A stretch of 64,000 nt of DNA from assembly GCF_008386495.1 (NCBI RefSeq), contig NZ_VTHJ01000017.1:84523-148522 (forward strand), read 5' to 3'. This document shows positions 41,030 to 48,542 of this stretch, one piece after another. The DNA comes from Streptomyces tailanensis (GTDB lineage Bacteria > Actinomycetota > Actinomycetes > Streptomycetales > Streptomycetaceae). Both the position numbers and the translations under genes were made by a program. The notes beneath the pieces were generated by a model. The model saw nothing but the letters and a program-made list of their open reading frames with translations, made no database searches and had not been told where the DNA came from. Numbering within the stretch: the stretch's first letter is position 1; the number at the start of each line of letters is the position of its first letter.

Positions 41030-42610
41030 ATGACGGAACTCAGCACCGAACCGGTAGCTGTCGAGGCTGCCCCGCCCCCACCGCCTCCGCCGCCCGACAC
41101 CGCGCCCACCGCGGGCAAGGACGCGAAGGATGTGGAGCACACGCCCGGCGGCTGGCCGGTCGTCCCCCTGGCTCTGACCGGGGCGAACAGCACCGTCGGC
41201 GCGGTCGCCGCCGCCTCCCTGGTCGGCGGGCCCATCGCTGCGGCCGTGGCCGCCACCGGCATGGTGGTGCTCGGCACGGTCGCCGCAGCCCGCTCCCGCA
41301 AGCCCAACTCCCGCCGCGAGGCCCGCCGGGCCGCGGCTCGCGCTGCCGGCCGTTCGGCCGCACGTTCCGCAAGGCTGCGGAACTCCGGTACAGGCACACG
41401 GAGTTCCGGGGGCCGGTCGGCTGGCTCGCGTGCCGGTCGCTCCGGTGACCGGTTGGCCAAGGTGCCTGGCCAGCACCGCCGCGGTTCCGGCCCGGCCGCC
41501 CGCCACGGCAGCGCTGCAACCAGCGGAAAGCCTCACGGCAGGACCAGGCACAGCCTGTCCAAGCACGCGGCCAGTAGCGCGGGCAAGGCCGCGGGCCGGG
41601 TTGGGCAGGTCAAGGCCCTGCGCGCCGCGCGGCGGGACGCCGCCGGGTCGCGGGCCGGACAGCGGGCACAGACCACGGCGGCCCGCCGCGCGGTCGCCGA
41701 CGCCCGCCGCACGGCCAAGGCCGCGGCCAGCAATAGCCGGTTGGGCAAGCGCGCCGGTCTGACCGGCCGCCTCATGGGCGGTGCCGCGCGCAAGGCGCGG
41801 GCCGCGCGGGATGCGGCGATCGCCAAGCAGCGTGCCCGGCGCGACGCCAAGACCGGCGACACGATCGCGGCGCAGCGCTCCAACATCCGTAAGGCTCCGG
41901 CCCGTAGGGCGGCGCGGTCGGCGCTGCGCCGGTCCGCCGCCCGTTTCCAGGGCCGTCGCCTGCTCGCCGCGCTGCTCGCCCTGCCCGTCGGGCTGCTCGG
42001 TTGCCTGACCACCCCGATCGGCCGCAGGTTCAACCTGCCGTGGCTGATGTACCCCGGCCGTCGCCTGTACCGGCGGATGGTCCAAACGGCAGCCGAACGG
42101 CGCGCGGCCCGCGACGAGGACATCCGCAAGCACCTGCGGGAGGAGGAGGACGCCGCTGACGCGGAAGCGGCCAAGGACGGCACGGACGGTATCGCGGACG
42201 GCGTCGAACGTCCCGCGACCCAGGTTCCCGCCGGCATCACATCCCAGGTGAGTGAAGGAGAGCACGTGTCCGGTTTCCGGTTCGAAGAGGCCGCTGCCGA
42301 GATGGAGCAGGCCGCCAACCAGTACGACCCCGAGAACGCCATGGAGATCCTGGCCATGGTCGAGGGACTGCCCGCCGCGCTGACCAGCGTGGCCAACGTG
42401 ATGAAGATCCTCGCGGAGCGCGCCGACTCGGAGTTTCCGCTGGAGAAGGAGGTCGCGGACGGCTTCAACGACATCTTCGGCGCCGTGATGAGCGCCGTGG
42501 CGGTCGCCGAGGACATGGGGGAGCTGTTCCGGCAGGCACACGAGGCGGACATCGCCCGGCACGAGGACCCCCGCAACGGCCCTGAGGCCGAGAAGGGCTG
42601 GAACGTCTAA
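41030..42610 (+). CDS. Arg-rich membrane protein encoded upstream of the TraB translocase
   Basis: 526 residues from ATG 41030 (AAAGGAG upstream). It starts with a run of eight Pro (residues 15-22), a first hydrophobic region (about 55-85, ALTGANSTVGAVAAASLVGG), then about 200 residues extremely rich in Arg, Ala, Gly and Lys, a second hydrophobic region (about 305-325, LLAALLALPVGLLGCL), and an acidic, well-ordered C-terminal domain (about 415-526, FRFEEAAAEMEQAANQYDPE). The basic part may bind DNA non-specifically. Similar proteins precede TraB/FtsK genes in other actinobacterial elements; I infer a role in the transfer complex. The next gene starts 2 bp after its stop. Confidence 0.7.
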   Translation: MTELSTEPVAVEAAPPPPPPPPDTAPTAGKDAKDVEHTPGGWPVVPLALTGANSTVGAVAAASLVGGPIAAAVAATGMVVLGTVAAARSRKPNSRREARRAAARAAGRSAARSARLRNSGTGTRSSGGRSAGSRAGRSGDRLAKVPGQHRRGSGPAARHGSAATSGKPHGRTRHSLSKHAASSAGKAAGRVGQVKALRAARRDAAGSRAGQRAQTTAARRAVADARRTAKAAASNSRLGKRAGLTGRLMGGAARKARAARDAAIAKQRARRDAKTGDTIAAQRSNIRKAPARRAARSALRRSAARFQGRRLLAALLALPVGLLGCLTTPIGRRFNLPWLMYPGRRLYRRMVQTAAERRAARDEDIRKHLREEEDAADAEAAKDGTDGIADGVERPATQVPAGITSQVSEGEHVSGFRFEEAAAEMEQAANQYDPENAMEILAMVEGLPAALTSVANVMKILAERADSEFPLEKEVADGFNDIFGAVMSAVAVAEDMGELFRQAHEADIARHEDPRNGPEAEKGWNV

Positions 42611-42612
42611 CT

Positions 42613-44724
42613 ATGACCACCGCCACCACCGCCAAGAACGGCAGTGGCCCGGTGCTGGATTGGGCTGCCGGTCACGGACCTGTGACCGGCGCCCTGTCCG
42701 CCACCACCGGAGCCTTCGCCGTCGCCACCACCGGCGCCGCCACCGCCATGCCGCCCGGCTGGGCGGTCGCCGTCGGCGCCGCCGGCGCCCTCGGGCACAC
42801 CGTCGTCGGCCTGCGGGTACGCAACGCCGGCCGCACCCTCGCTACCCGCGCTGCGTCCTGGCTCGTCGGGGCGGGCTGGACCACGTGGGCCATGACGCAC
42901 GGTCCGCTGACCTGGGCCGCGCTCGGCTCGCTCGCCACGATCGGGGTCGGGATCGGCGCCGCCGCCCGATCGGCCGCCCTCTACGAAGAGGCCCGCGAGG
43001 AAGAGGCGCTCGCCGCCGAACAGCGGCAGATCGCCCAGGAACTCTCCGCCGAACGCCGCGCGATCGCCGAGGAGTGGGCGGAGCGCATTCAGCGGATCTG
43101 CCACATCACCGTCCGCGTCCTGGGTGTGGAGAAGTGGGAGACGGGTGCCGGGTACTCCCTCGACCTCGAACCCGAGGGCGGGATCACCTATGACCGCATC
43201 GCCCAGCACTCGGTTGCTCTGTCGGCGGATGCCAAGCTGCCGCACGGCTGCACCGCCACCGCCACCCCCGGTATCCACCAGGGGCGGACCATCCTGGACG
43301 TGACCACCGTCAACGTCCTACAGGAGGACTGCCCCTACCCCTCCGAGTACGGGCCGCTGTCGGTGCTGACCGGCCTGCCGTGGGGCGTGCGCACCAATGG
43401 CGAGCTGGTCTCCGCCTACCTGCGTGAGCAGTGTGCGCTGGTGGTGGGGCCGACGGGGTCGGGCAAGACGAACATGGTCCACACGATCCTGGCCGGGTTC
43501 GCCCGCGCCGAGGACGTGCTGACCTGGGTGATCGACCTCAATGCCGGATCGGCCGGACTGCCCTGGGTGTTGCCCGCGCTGAACGGCGAGTTGGAGCGGG
43601 AGGACGGCAAGCCCGTGCGGCCCGGTATCGACTGGCTCGCCGGCACCCACGACGAAGCCCTGAAGATGCTCGATGCGGCGCTGGCCATCGGCCTGCACCG
43701 CAAGAAGGCGTATCAGGACCTGTTGGCCAAGGCCAACACCGACCTGTTGCCGGTCAGTGCCCGTATCCCGCAGATCCTGCTGGTCATCGACGAGGGCGCG
43801 GAAATCCTGGTCAGCACCGACCGGCAGATGAAGGAACTCGCCAAGAAGATCCTGGAAGTCATCCGCATGCTGCGGGCCATGGGCATCCGCACCGTCCTGA
43901 CCGCCCTGGGTGCGACCGGCAGCGTGCTGGGCAACCTCATGATCCGCCGTGAGGGCAAGGTGCGCGTCGCGCTGACCGGTGGCGAGACGGAAGGCATGGA
44001 CCTGGGGAAGATGTTCCCCGGACGGCGCGGACTGCGGGTCGAGCAGGCCCCCTATAAGGGCGCGGGGTTCATGGGTACCCCGGAGTCACCGGCGGCGCTG
44101 TTCAAGGCGTGGCGGATCCTGCCGAACCAGATTAGGGAGATCACCGCCGCCACATCCGACCGGCACCCCCGGCTCGACGAGGTCTCCGCCAAAGCCGCAG
44201 GCCCCGCCTACGCCAGCCGCTGGGACGCCGAACGCACCGCATGGATGCGCGACCACACCCCCGACGACAACCACGCCGACAGCGTGGCGCCGGGGGCGGG
44301 GCTGAACCTGTCCGCGCTCAACCGCCCGGCGAACAGCTCGGTGTCGGCGGAGGACGCGATGTTGGCCCGCTTCCGTGCCGAGATCGACGCCCAGTTCGCC
44401 ACCGCCCCCGACCCCCACACCCCCACCGGCGACACCCCGCCTGCTTCGGGTGGGCTGAACCTGTCCGCGCTGCGGGGCGAGGCGGAGCAGGACAGTCCCG
44501 CGCAGCGTGCCGCGCTCGCCGTCCTGCTCACCGCCGGCACCGAAGGAACCGGCGCCTCGGCGATCGCCCGCGCGCTCGCGGATGAGTACGGCACGACCCG
44601 TCAGACGGTCGTCGGCTGGCTCAAGACATGGGTCAAAAACGGCACCGCCGTCCGCGTCGGCGAGGGCACCAAAGCCCGCTACGTCCACCGCGACCACGCC
44701 CCCGAGCAACCCCCGCAGGACTGA
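42613..44724 (+). CDS. traB: TraB/FtsK-type DNA translocase for conjugal transfer
   Basis: 703 residues. Two hydrophobic stretches (about 30-65 and 85-118) anchor it in the membrane; the motor domain has Walker A GPTGSGKT (279-286) and Walker B LLVIDEGAE (389-397). The C-terminal 70 residues (AALAVLLTAGTEGTGASAIARAL.. and TTRQTVVGWLKTWVKNG) look like a winged helix, the part which in TraB reads the 8-bp clt repeats. Streptomyces elements move double-stranded DNA between hyphae with such a single hexameric protein. TGA at 44722-44724; the frame stays open for 71 more codons into the repeat array. Confidence 0.92.
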   Translation: MTTATTAKNGSGPVLDWAAGHGPVTGALSATTGAFAVATTGAATAMPPGWAVAVGAAGALGHTVVGLRVRNAGRTLATRAASWLVGAGWTTWAMTHGPLTWAALGSLATIGVGIGAAARSAALYEEAREEEALAAEQRQIAQELSAERRAIAEEWAERIQRICHITVRVLGVEKWETGAGYSLDLEPEGGITYDRIAQHSVALSADAKLPHGCTATATPGIHQGRTILDVTTVNVLQEDCPYPSEYGPLSVLTGLPWGVRTNGELVSAYLREQCALVVGPTGSGKTNMVHTILAGFARAEDVLTWVIDLNAGSAGLPWVLPALNGELEREDGKPVRPGIDWLAGTHDEALKMLDAALAIGLHRKKAYQDLLAKANTDLLPVSARIPQILLVIDEGAEILVSTDRQMKELAKKILEVIRMLRAMGIRTVLTALGATGSVLGNLMIRREGKVRVALTGGETEGMDLGKMFPGRRGLRVEQAPYKGAGFMGTPESPAALFKAWRILPNQIREITAATSDRHPRLDEVSAKAAGPAYASRWDAERTAWMRDHTPDDNHADSVAPGAGLNLSALNRPANSSVSAEDAMLARFRAEIDAQFATAPDPHTPTGDTPPASGGLNLSALRGEAEQDSPAQRAALAVLLTAGTEGTGASAIARALADEYGTTRQTVVGWLKTWVKNGTAVRVGEGTKARYVHRDHAPEQPPQD

Positions 44725-44727
44725 TCA

Positions 44728-44880
44728 CTTGTCGTTTGTCGCCCGGCTAGAACAAGGACCGCTTTCCCCTGGCGCGGAAGCCTGAAAACGGCTTCTGAGC
44801 TGGGAGGCGACAAGCGACAAGACAAGACAAGCGACAAGCCGCACGACAAGCCAGACGACAAGCAACACGACAAGCCACAG
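44728..44880 (+). repeat. GACAAG repeat array just after the translocase gene
   Basis: Eight GACAAG copies start at 44809, 44816, 44821, 44826, 44833, 44845, 44857 and 44869; the last four are exactly 12 bp apart (GACAAGCCGCAC, GACAAGCCAGAC, GACAAGCAACAC, GACAAGCCACAG). An inverted copy (CTTGTC) lies at 44728-44733. The first copies are spaced by 7, 5, 5 and 7 bp, which breaks any reading frame, so the array looks like protein-binding DNA. Its place next to traB makes it the best clt candidate; a replication iteron is the alternative. Confidence 0.75.
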
Positions 44881-44936
44881 CGCGGGCAGCACCCCCCCGG
44901 GATGCTGCCCGCCGCGCGTTCCCCGGGAGGCCGCTC

Positions 44937-45128
44937 GTGATCGTGACCCTGTCCGCCGTCGCACTCCTCGGAGTGCTCGCCTTCGTCCTGCTGCGAGGCC
45001 GCTACGTCGGCCCGTTCAGCGCGCTCGTGCTGTTCCTGCTCGGCTTCTTCACCGCCAGCACCGGCGCCGCCTCCACCATCCGCGCCATATGCCTGGCGCT
45101 CGCCGACGCCGCCCGCCACATCACCTGA
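44937..45128 (+). CDS. Small membrane protein, Spd-like
   Basis: 63 residues from GTG 44937 (GGGAGG upstream). Two membrane helices (VTLSAVALLGVLAFVLL and FSALVLFLLGFFTASTGA) with a short charged loop between, then a short tail. Small hydrophobic proteins next to tra genes in Streptomyces elements are usually Spd proteins for intramycelial spread. The family assignment is by position and topology only. Confidence 0.65.
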   Translation: MIVTLSAVALLGVLAFVLLRGRYVGPFSALVLFLLGFFTASTGAASTIRAICLALADAARHIT

Positions 45129-45148
45129 ATCCCTGGCTGGAGACCCCG

Positions 45149-45652
45149 ATGACCGACCACGACCAGCATGCGGCCTGGCAGCCGCGCATGACCGACGCCG
45201 AAGCCACCGCCGAAGCCCGCCGGATCATCGCCGACGCCTACCGGCCCGTGCCGCAGATGCCGACCTCCTACCGCGACACCACCCCGCTGCCCGCCTACGG
45301 CACCACCCCGCCCGTCCCACAGCCGGACCGCCGGATCGTGCCCGCCTGGGCCGCGGGCACCGCGGTCGCCGGCATCGGTACCGGCGCCGCGTTCGTCGGC
45401 ATCGGCTGCGGGATCTGGCTCGCCTGCCAAGGATTCGCCGCCGTGACGTTGACCAGCGTCCTGTTCGTCACGCTGCCGATCGCGGCCGTGGCAGCGGTCG
45501 CCGCCGCCATCGGCTCCGCCCTGCGGTCGCTGAAGGCCACGCACAACGAGACCCACCACCACTACGCCGGGCCCGTCCGGCAGGAGACCAACCAGATCAC
45601 CGCCCCGGCGTACGGGCTGATCGCCCGCAACCGCAACGAACTGCACCGCTGA
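45149..45652 (+). CDS. Membrane protein of the spread/transfer region (SpdB-like)
   Basis: 167 residues from ATG 45149 (GGAG upstream). A Pro-rich cytoplasmic N-terminus (about 1-65), two membrane helices (about 68-93, AAGTAVAGIGTGAAFVGIG, and 100-125, LFVTLPIAAVAAVAAAIG) and a polar C-terminus with THNETHHHYAGP. The topology resembles SpdB proteins that form pores with TraB. It follows the 63-residue membrane protein by 20 bp in the same operon. Confidence 0.65.
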   Translation: MTDHDQHAAWQPRMTDAEATAEARRIIADAYRPVPQMPTSYRDTTPLPAYGTTPPVPQPDRRIVPAWAAGTAVAGIGTGAAFVGIGCGIWLACQGFAAVTLTSVLFVTLPIAAVAAVAAAIGSALRSLKATHNETHHHYAGPVRQETNQITAPAYGLIARNRNELHR

Positions 45653-45674
45653 TCAAACCCGAGAGGAACCAAGC

Positions 45675-45845
45675 GTGTTCGAGATCCGCGTGATCTGCGA
45701 GCCGGACGACACCGACCGCGTCAGCCAGACCCTGGCCGCCGCGTTCGACACCGGCCCCGCACGCCAGTACCCCACCCGCGACAGCAAGCGCACCCGGCTG
45801 TACTTCACCGCCGACCACCGACCCACCACACCCGAAAGCGAGTAA
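45675..45845 (+). CDS. Small soluble protein, 56 residues
   Basis: GTG at 45675 with GAGAGGAACC upstream; stop TAA at 45843-45845. The product (FEIRVICEPDDTDRVSQTL after the start, then a ..RLYFTADHRP.. strand) is a short beta-alpha-beta fold. It lies 22 bp after the membrane protein gene and 4 bp before ssb, so it is probably real. No family recognised; similar short genes occur at this place in related elements. Confidence 0.65.
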   Translation: MFEIRVICEPDDTDRVSQTLAAAFDTGPARQYPTRDSKRTRLYFTADHRPTTPESE

Positions 45846-45849
45846 CACC

Positions 45850-46293
45850 ATGTCGTTCGGAGAGACCCCGATCACCATCATCGGCAACCTGACCGCCGAC
45901 CCGGAACTGAAGTTCACCGACTCCGGCCAGGCGCTCGCCAAGTTCACCGTCGCCTCCACCCCGCGCACCTTCGACCGCGAGGCGAACCAGTGGAAGGACG
46001 GCACGTCCACGTTCTTCCGCTGCGCCGCCTGGCGCGCGCTCGCCGAACACGTCGCCGAGTCCCTCGGCAAGGGCTCGCGCGTGGTGCTGTCCGGGCGGAT
46101 CCGGCAGCACGACTGGAAGACCCTGGAGGGCGAGAACCGCTCCATGCTCGCCGTCGAGGTCGACGAGATCGGCGCGTCCCTGCGCTTCACCACCGTGACC
46201 ATCAACGGCAAGCGCACAGGCGGCAACGGCTCCGCCGACGCCTCCGGCGACCCGTGGAACACCGACGGCAATGCCCCGAAGCCTCCGTTCTAG
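45850..46293 (+). CDS. ssb: Single-stranded DNA-binding protein
   Basis: 147 residues. OB fold with ITIIGNLTADPELKF near the start, FFRCAAWRALAEHVAESL and SRVVLSGRIRQHDWKT. The flexible C-terminus ends in PKPPF, which keeps the PPF tip but not the usual string of Asp before it, so contacts with host replication proteins may be weaker. It belongs to the replication module and probably protects single strands during element replication. The chromosomal ssb lies elsewhere. Confidence 0.9.
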   Translation: MSFGETPITIIGNLTADPELKFTDSGQALAKFTVASTPRTFDREANQWKDGTSTFFRCAAWRALAEHVAESLGKGSRVVLSGRIRQHDWKTLEGENRSMLAVEVDEIGASLRFTTVTINGKRTGGNGSADASGDPWNTDGNAPKPPF

Positions 46294-46301
46294 GTCGGCC
46301 A

Positions 46302-46370
46302 GGGGCGGCCATCGTCTTGCCAAAGTCCCTGGCCGCCCCGGCTCCCTTGTCCTGACCACAGAAGCAGGAG
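46302..46370 (+). repeat. Duplicated hairpin element, left copy
   Basis: 69 bp that recur at 47176-47243 with four substitutions and one deletion; 34 consecutive bases (46330-46363) are identical. It contains a perfect stem GGGGCGGCCA / TGGCCGCCCC (46302-46311, 46330-46339) with an 18-nt loop and ends with the ribosome-binding AGGAG of the next gene. Confidence 0.9.
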
Positions 46371-46374
46371 AGCC

Positions 46375-47169
46375 GTGCTGTTCTACCTGACCACCCACAA
46401 ACGGCACTGGGTGAAACTCACGAAGGTGCCGCTGTTCCTCAAGTCCGAGCACTTTGCTACGGCGCGCACGCTGCCCGTAGCGCTGGGCCGCTACGCGGTC
46501 GACTCCGGCGGCTTCTCGGAGCTCCAGCGCCACGGCCGCTGGACGCGCACCCCACGGCAGTACATCGGCGACCTGCGCCGCATCTGGGAGGGCGTGGGCC
46601 CGTTCGACTGGGCCGCGCCGCAGGACTGGATGTGCGAGGACGCCATCATCCACGGCGGCACCATCGGCGGACAGCGCTTCGTCGGCACCCACCTCAGCGT
46701 TGGCGAACACCAGCGCCGCACCGTGGCCAACTACCTGGAACTGCGCTCCCTGGCCCCCGAGTTGCCGATCGTGCCGGTCCTGCAAGGCCGCACGCTCGCC
46801 GACTACGAGCAATGCGTGAGCCTCTACGACCGCGCTGGCGTCGACCTGGCCCGCGAGCCCACCGTGGGGCTCGGCTCCGTCTGCCGGTTGCAGTCCACCC
46901 GCGAGGGCGCCGCGATCGTCACCGCCATGGCCGCACACGGGCTCCGCCTGCATGGCTTCGGCTTCAAAACCCTGGGCCTGGAACGCGTCGGCCACCTGCT
47001 GGCCTCCGCCGATTCTGCGGCCTGGAGCTACCACGCCCGCCGCAGACCGCCGCTGGACGGCCACCCGCACAAGAACTGCGCCAACTGCCTGCCCTACGCG
47101 CTGCGCTGGCGCTCCCGCGTCCTCGACTCGCTGCCCACCTGGCAGCAACCCGCCCTGGACGCGGCCTGA
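46375..47169 (+). CDS. DpdA-like / queuine tRNA-ribosyltransferase-like protein
   Basis: 264 residues, GTG at 46375 with CAGGAG upstream. It has the base-exchange (TGT) fold signature: VDSGGFSEL with Asp43 (compare DSGGFQ of TGT), PQDWMCED (Asp84), VPVLQGRTL, VGLGSVCR, LHGFGFKTLG and a zinc-like CANC pair (Cys235, Cys238). Asp213 in SADSAAW is the best candidate for the nucleophile. Related proteins are tRNA-guanine transglycosylases and DpdA, which puts 7-deazaguanine bases into DNA. No preQ0 synthesis or other dpd genes are in the window. The gene with one copy of a duplicated hairpin looks like an inserted cassette between ssb and the replicase gene. Confidence 0.75.
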   Translation: MLFYLTTHKRHWVKLTKVPLFLKSEHFATARTLPVALGRYAVDSGGFSELQRHGRWTRTPRQYIGDLRRIWEGVGPFDWAAPQDWMCEDAIIHGGTIGGQRFVGTHLSVGEHQRRTVANYLELRSLAPELPIVPVLQGRTLADYEQCVSLYDRAGVDLAREPTVGLGSVCRLQSTREGAAIVTAMAAHGLRLHGFGFKTLGLERVGHLLASADSAAWSYHARRRPPLDGHPHKNCANCLPYALRWRSRVLDSLPTWQQPALDAA

Positions 47170-47175
47170 TCGCCT

Positions 47176-47243
47176 GGAGCGGCCACCGTCTCGCCAAAGT
47201 CCGTGGCCGCCCCGGCTCCCTTGTCCTGACCACAGAACAGGAG
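47176..47243 (+). repeat. Duplicated hairpin element, right copy
   Basis: Second copy of 46302-46370. The stem is GGAGCGGCCA / TGGCCGCCCC (one mismatch), at 47176-47185 and 47204-47213. It ends with AGGAG, the ribosome-binding site of the replicase gene, as the left copy does for the DpdA-like gene. Confidence 0.9.
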
Positions 47244-47253
47244 AACCTCCAGC

Positions 47254-48183
47254 ATGCCCCAACCCAACCCCGCCGCGTTGCTGACCGCAGCGCTCAACGC
47301 CGCTGAGCGTGACTGGCGCGTCCATCCGCTCCTACCCGGCGGCAAGGCCTCCGCCCTGCACGGCGAACGTTCCTGCCCCCACACCGGCGAGTGCGCCGGC
47401 GGACACGTGAAGTGGGAACAGCGCGCCACCACCGACCCCGACCGCATCCGCGCCGCGTGGTCCGCAGGCCCGTTCAACGTCGGCATCGCCCCGGGCCCCT
47501 CCGGCCTGGTCGTCGTCGACCTGGACGTGCCCAAGGAGGAAGAACACAAGGGCAGTTCGGCCGCGCCTTGCGGCGCGACGTCCTTCTCTGCGCTCTGCGA
47601 GCGCGCCGAAGAGCCGTGGCCGACTACCTACACGGTGCGGACGCCCTCCGGCGGCATGCACCTGTACTTCACCACCCCGGCGGGCATCCGCCTTCACAAC
47701 ACCGCTGGCACCGTGGCCCCGTACGTGGACACCCGGGCGTGGGGCGGCAACGTCGTGGCCGCAGGCAGCATCACTCCGCGGGGCGCCTACGAGGTGGCCG
47801 ACGACGCACCCGTGGCGGACCTGCCCGCCTGGCTCCTGCTCCACCTCCAGGCCCCGCCCGCGCGTACGGCAGTGCCCGCCCCGCTCCTGATTCCGGGACA
47901 GGCCACCCGCCGCGCCACGGTGGCGCTGGAACGCGAAGCGGCCTCCGTCAGGGACACCCCTGAAGCCGGTGGTCCGGAGGGCGGCCGGAACAACCAGCTG
48001 ATGGTGAGCGCCCGCGCCCTGGGCAGGTTCGTCGCCTGGGGCGAGATCACCCGGGACGCGGTCGAGGAGGCTTTTCAGGCCGCCGGCGAGGCGGCCGGAC
48101 TGTCCCCGACCGAGTGCCGCACCACCATCCGCAGCGCCCTGGACTGGTCGATCCGCACCGCCCGCCCCCGGGAGGCCGCATGA
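47254..48183 (+). CDS. Bifunctional DNA primase/polymerase (prim-pol replicase)
   Basis: 309 residues from ATG 47254. Prim-pol core: VVVDLDVP with metal-binding Asp89 and Asp91, SGGMHLYF (His136) and the third strand YVDTRAWGGNVVAAGS (Asp159). The C-terminal part (about 245-300) is a helical domain (NNQLMVSARALGRFVAWGEI). Such proteins start replication of one group of AICEs (the prim-pol, RepPP, type). The gene overlaps the next by ATGA. Confidence 0.9.
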   Translation: MPQPNPAALLTAALNAAERDWRVHPLLPGGKASALHGERSCPHTGECAGGHVKWEQRATTDPDRIRAAWSAGPFNVGIAPGPSGLVVVDLDVPKEEEHKGSSAAPCGATSFSALCERAEEPWPTTYTVRTPSGGMHLYFTTPAGIRLHNTAGTVAPYVDTRAWGGNVVAAGSITPRGAYEVADDAPVADLPAWLLLHLQAPPARTAVPAPLLIPGQATRRATVALEREAASVRDTPEAGGPEGGRNNQLMVSARALGRFVAWGEITRDAVEEAFQAAGEAAGLSPTECRTTIRSALDWSIRTARPREAA

Positions 48184-48542
48184 GCCCCCAGTGCGCCCCT
48201 GAAAAGCCTCACGCACCCGCGTCGGGCCGTTCGCGCCCGTTTCCGGCTGCCCCGCACGGCGGCCGTGGCACGAAGGACGACGGCCGACAGGCCGTCCTTT
48301 CATCCCTTCCCCCCGACCAGCACCCCAGCGCCCCACCGGCCGGTGACGGCCGTTTCCCCGTGGCCTGGCTCCACATCCGCGCACCGCGCGGCGCCACCCC
48401 GACCGCCACGTCGACGTGCCTGTGCGGCCGTGACCGCAGCGCCGTCGGCCACCGCAAGGTCCACGCCCTGATCGCCGACCACGAAGCCCACCGCCACCTC
48501 TGCCCGCTCCGCACCACCCAGGAAGGGAGGAACGCCGCATGA
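48180..48542 (+). CDS. Small His/Cys-rich protein coupled to the replicase genes
   Basis: 120 residues; both ends overlap neighbours by ATGA (48180 and 48539). The first half is Pro-rich and disordered; the second half has CLCG, GHRKVHALIADHEAH and a final Cys, a pattern that could bind one zinc. I do not recognise the family. Its place between prim-pol and the DUF3631 ATPase suggests a replication accessory role. Confidence 0.7.
   Translation: MSPQCAPEKPHAPASGRSRPFPAAPHGGRGTKDDGRQAVLSSLPPDQHPSAPPAGDGRFPVAWLHIRAPRGATPTATSTCLCGRDRSAVGHRKVHALIADHEAHRHLCPLRTTQEGRNAA

Noticed and set aside
44725..44964. A hydrophobic minus-strand frame over the GACAAG array
   Set aside because: Its Leu/Val-rich sequence is only the reverse reading of the CTTGTC repeats; there is no start signal and it opposes the transcription of all neighbours.
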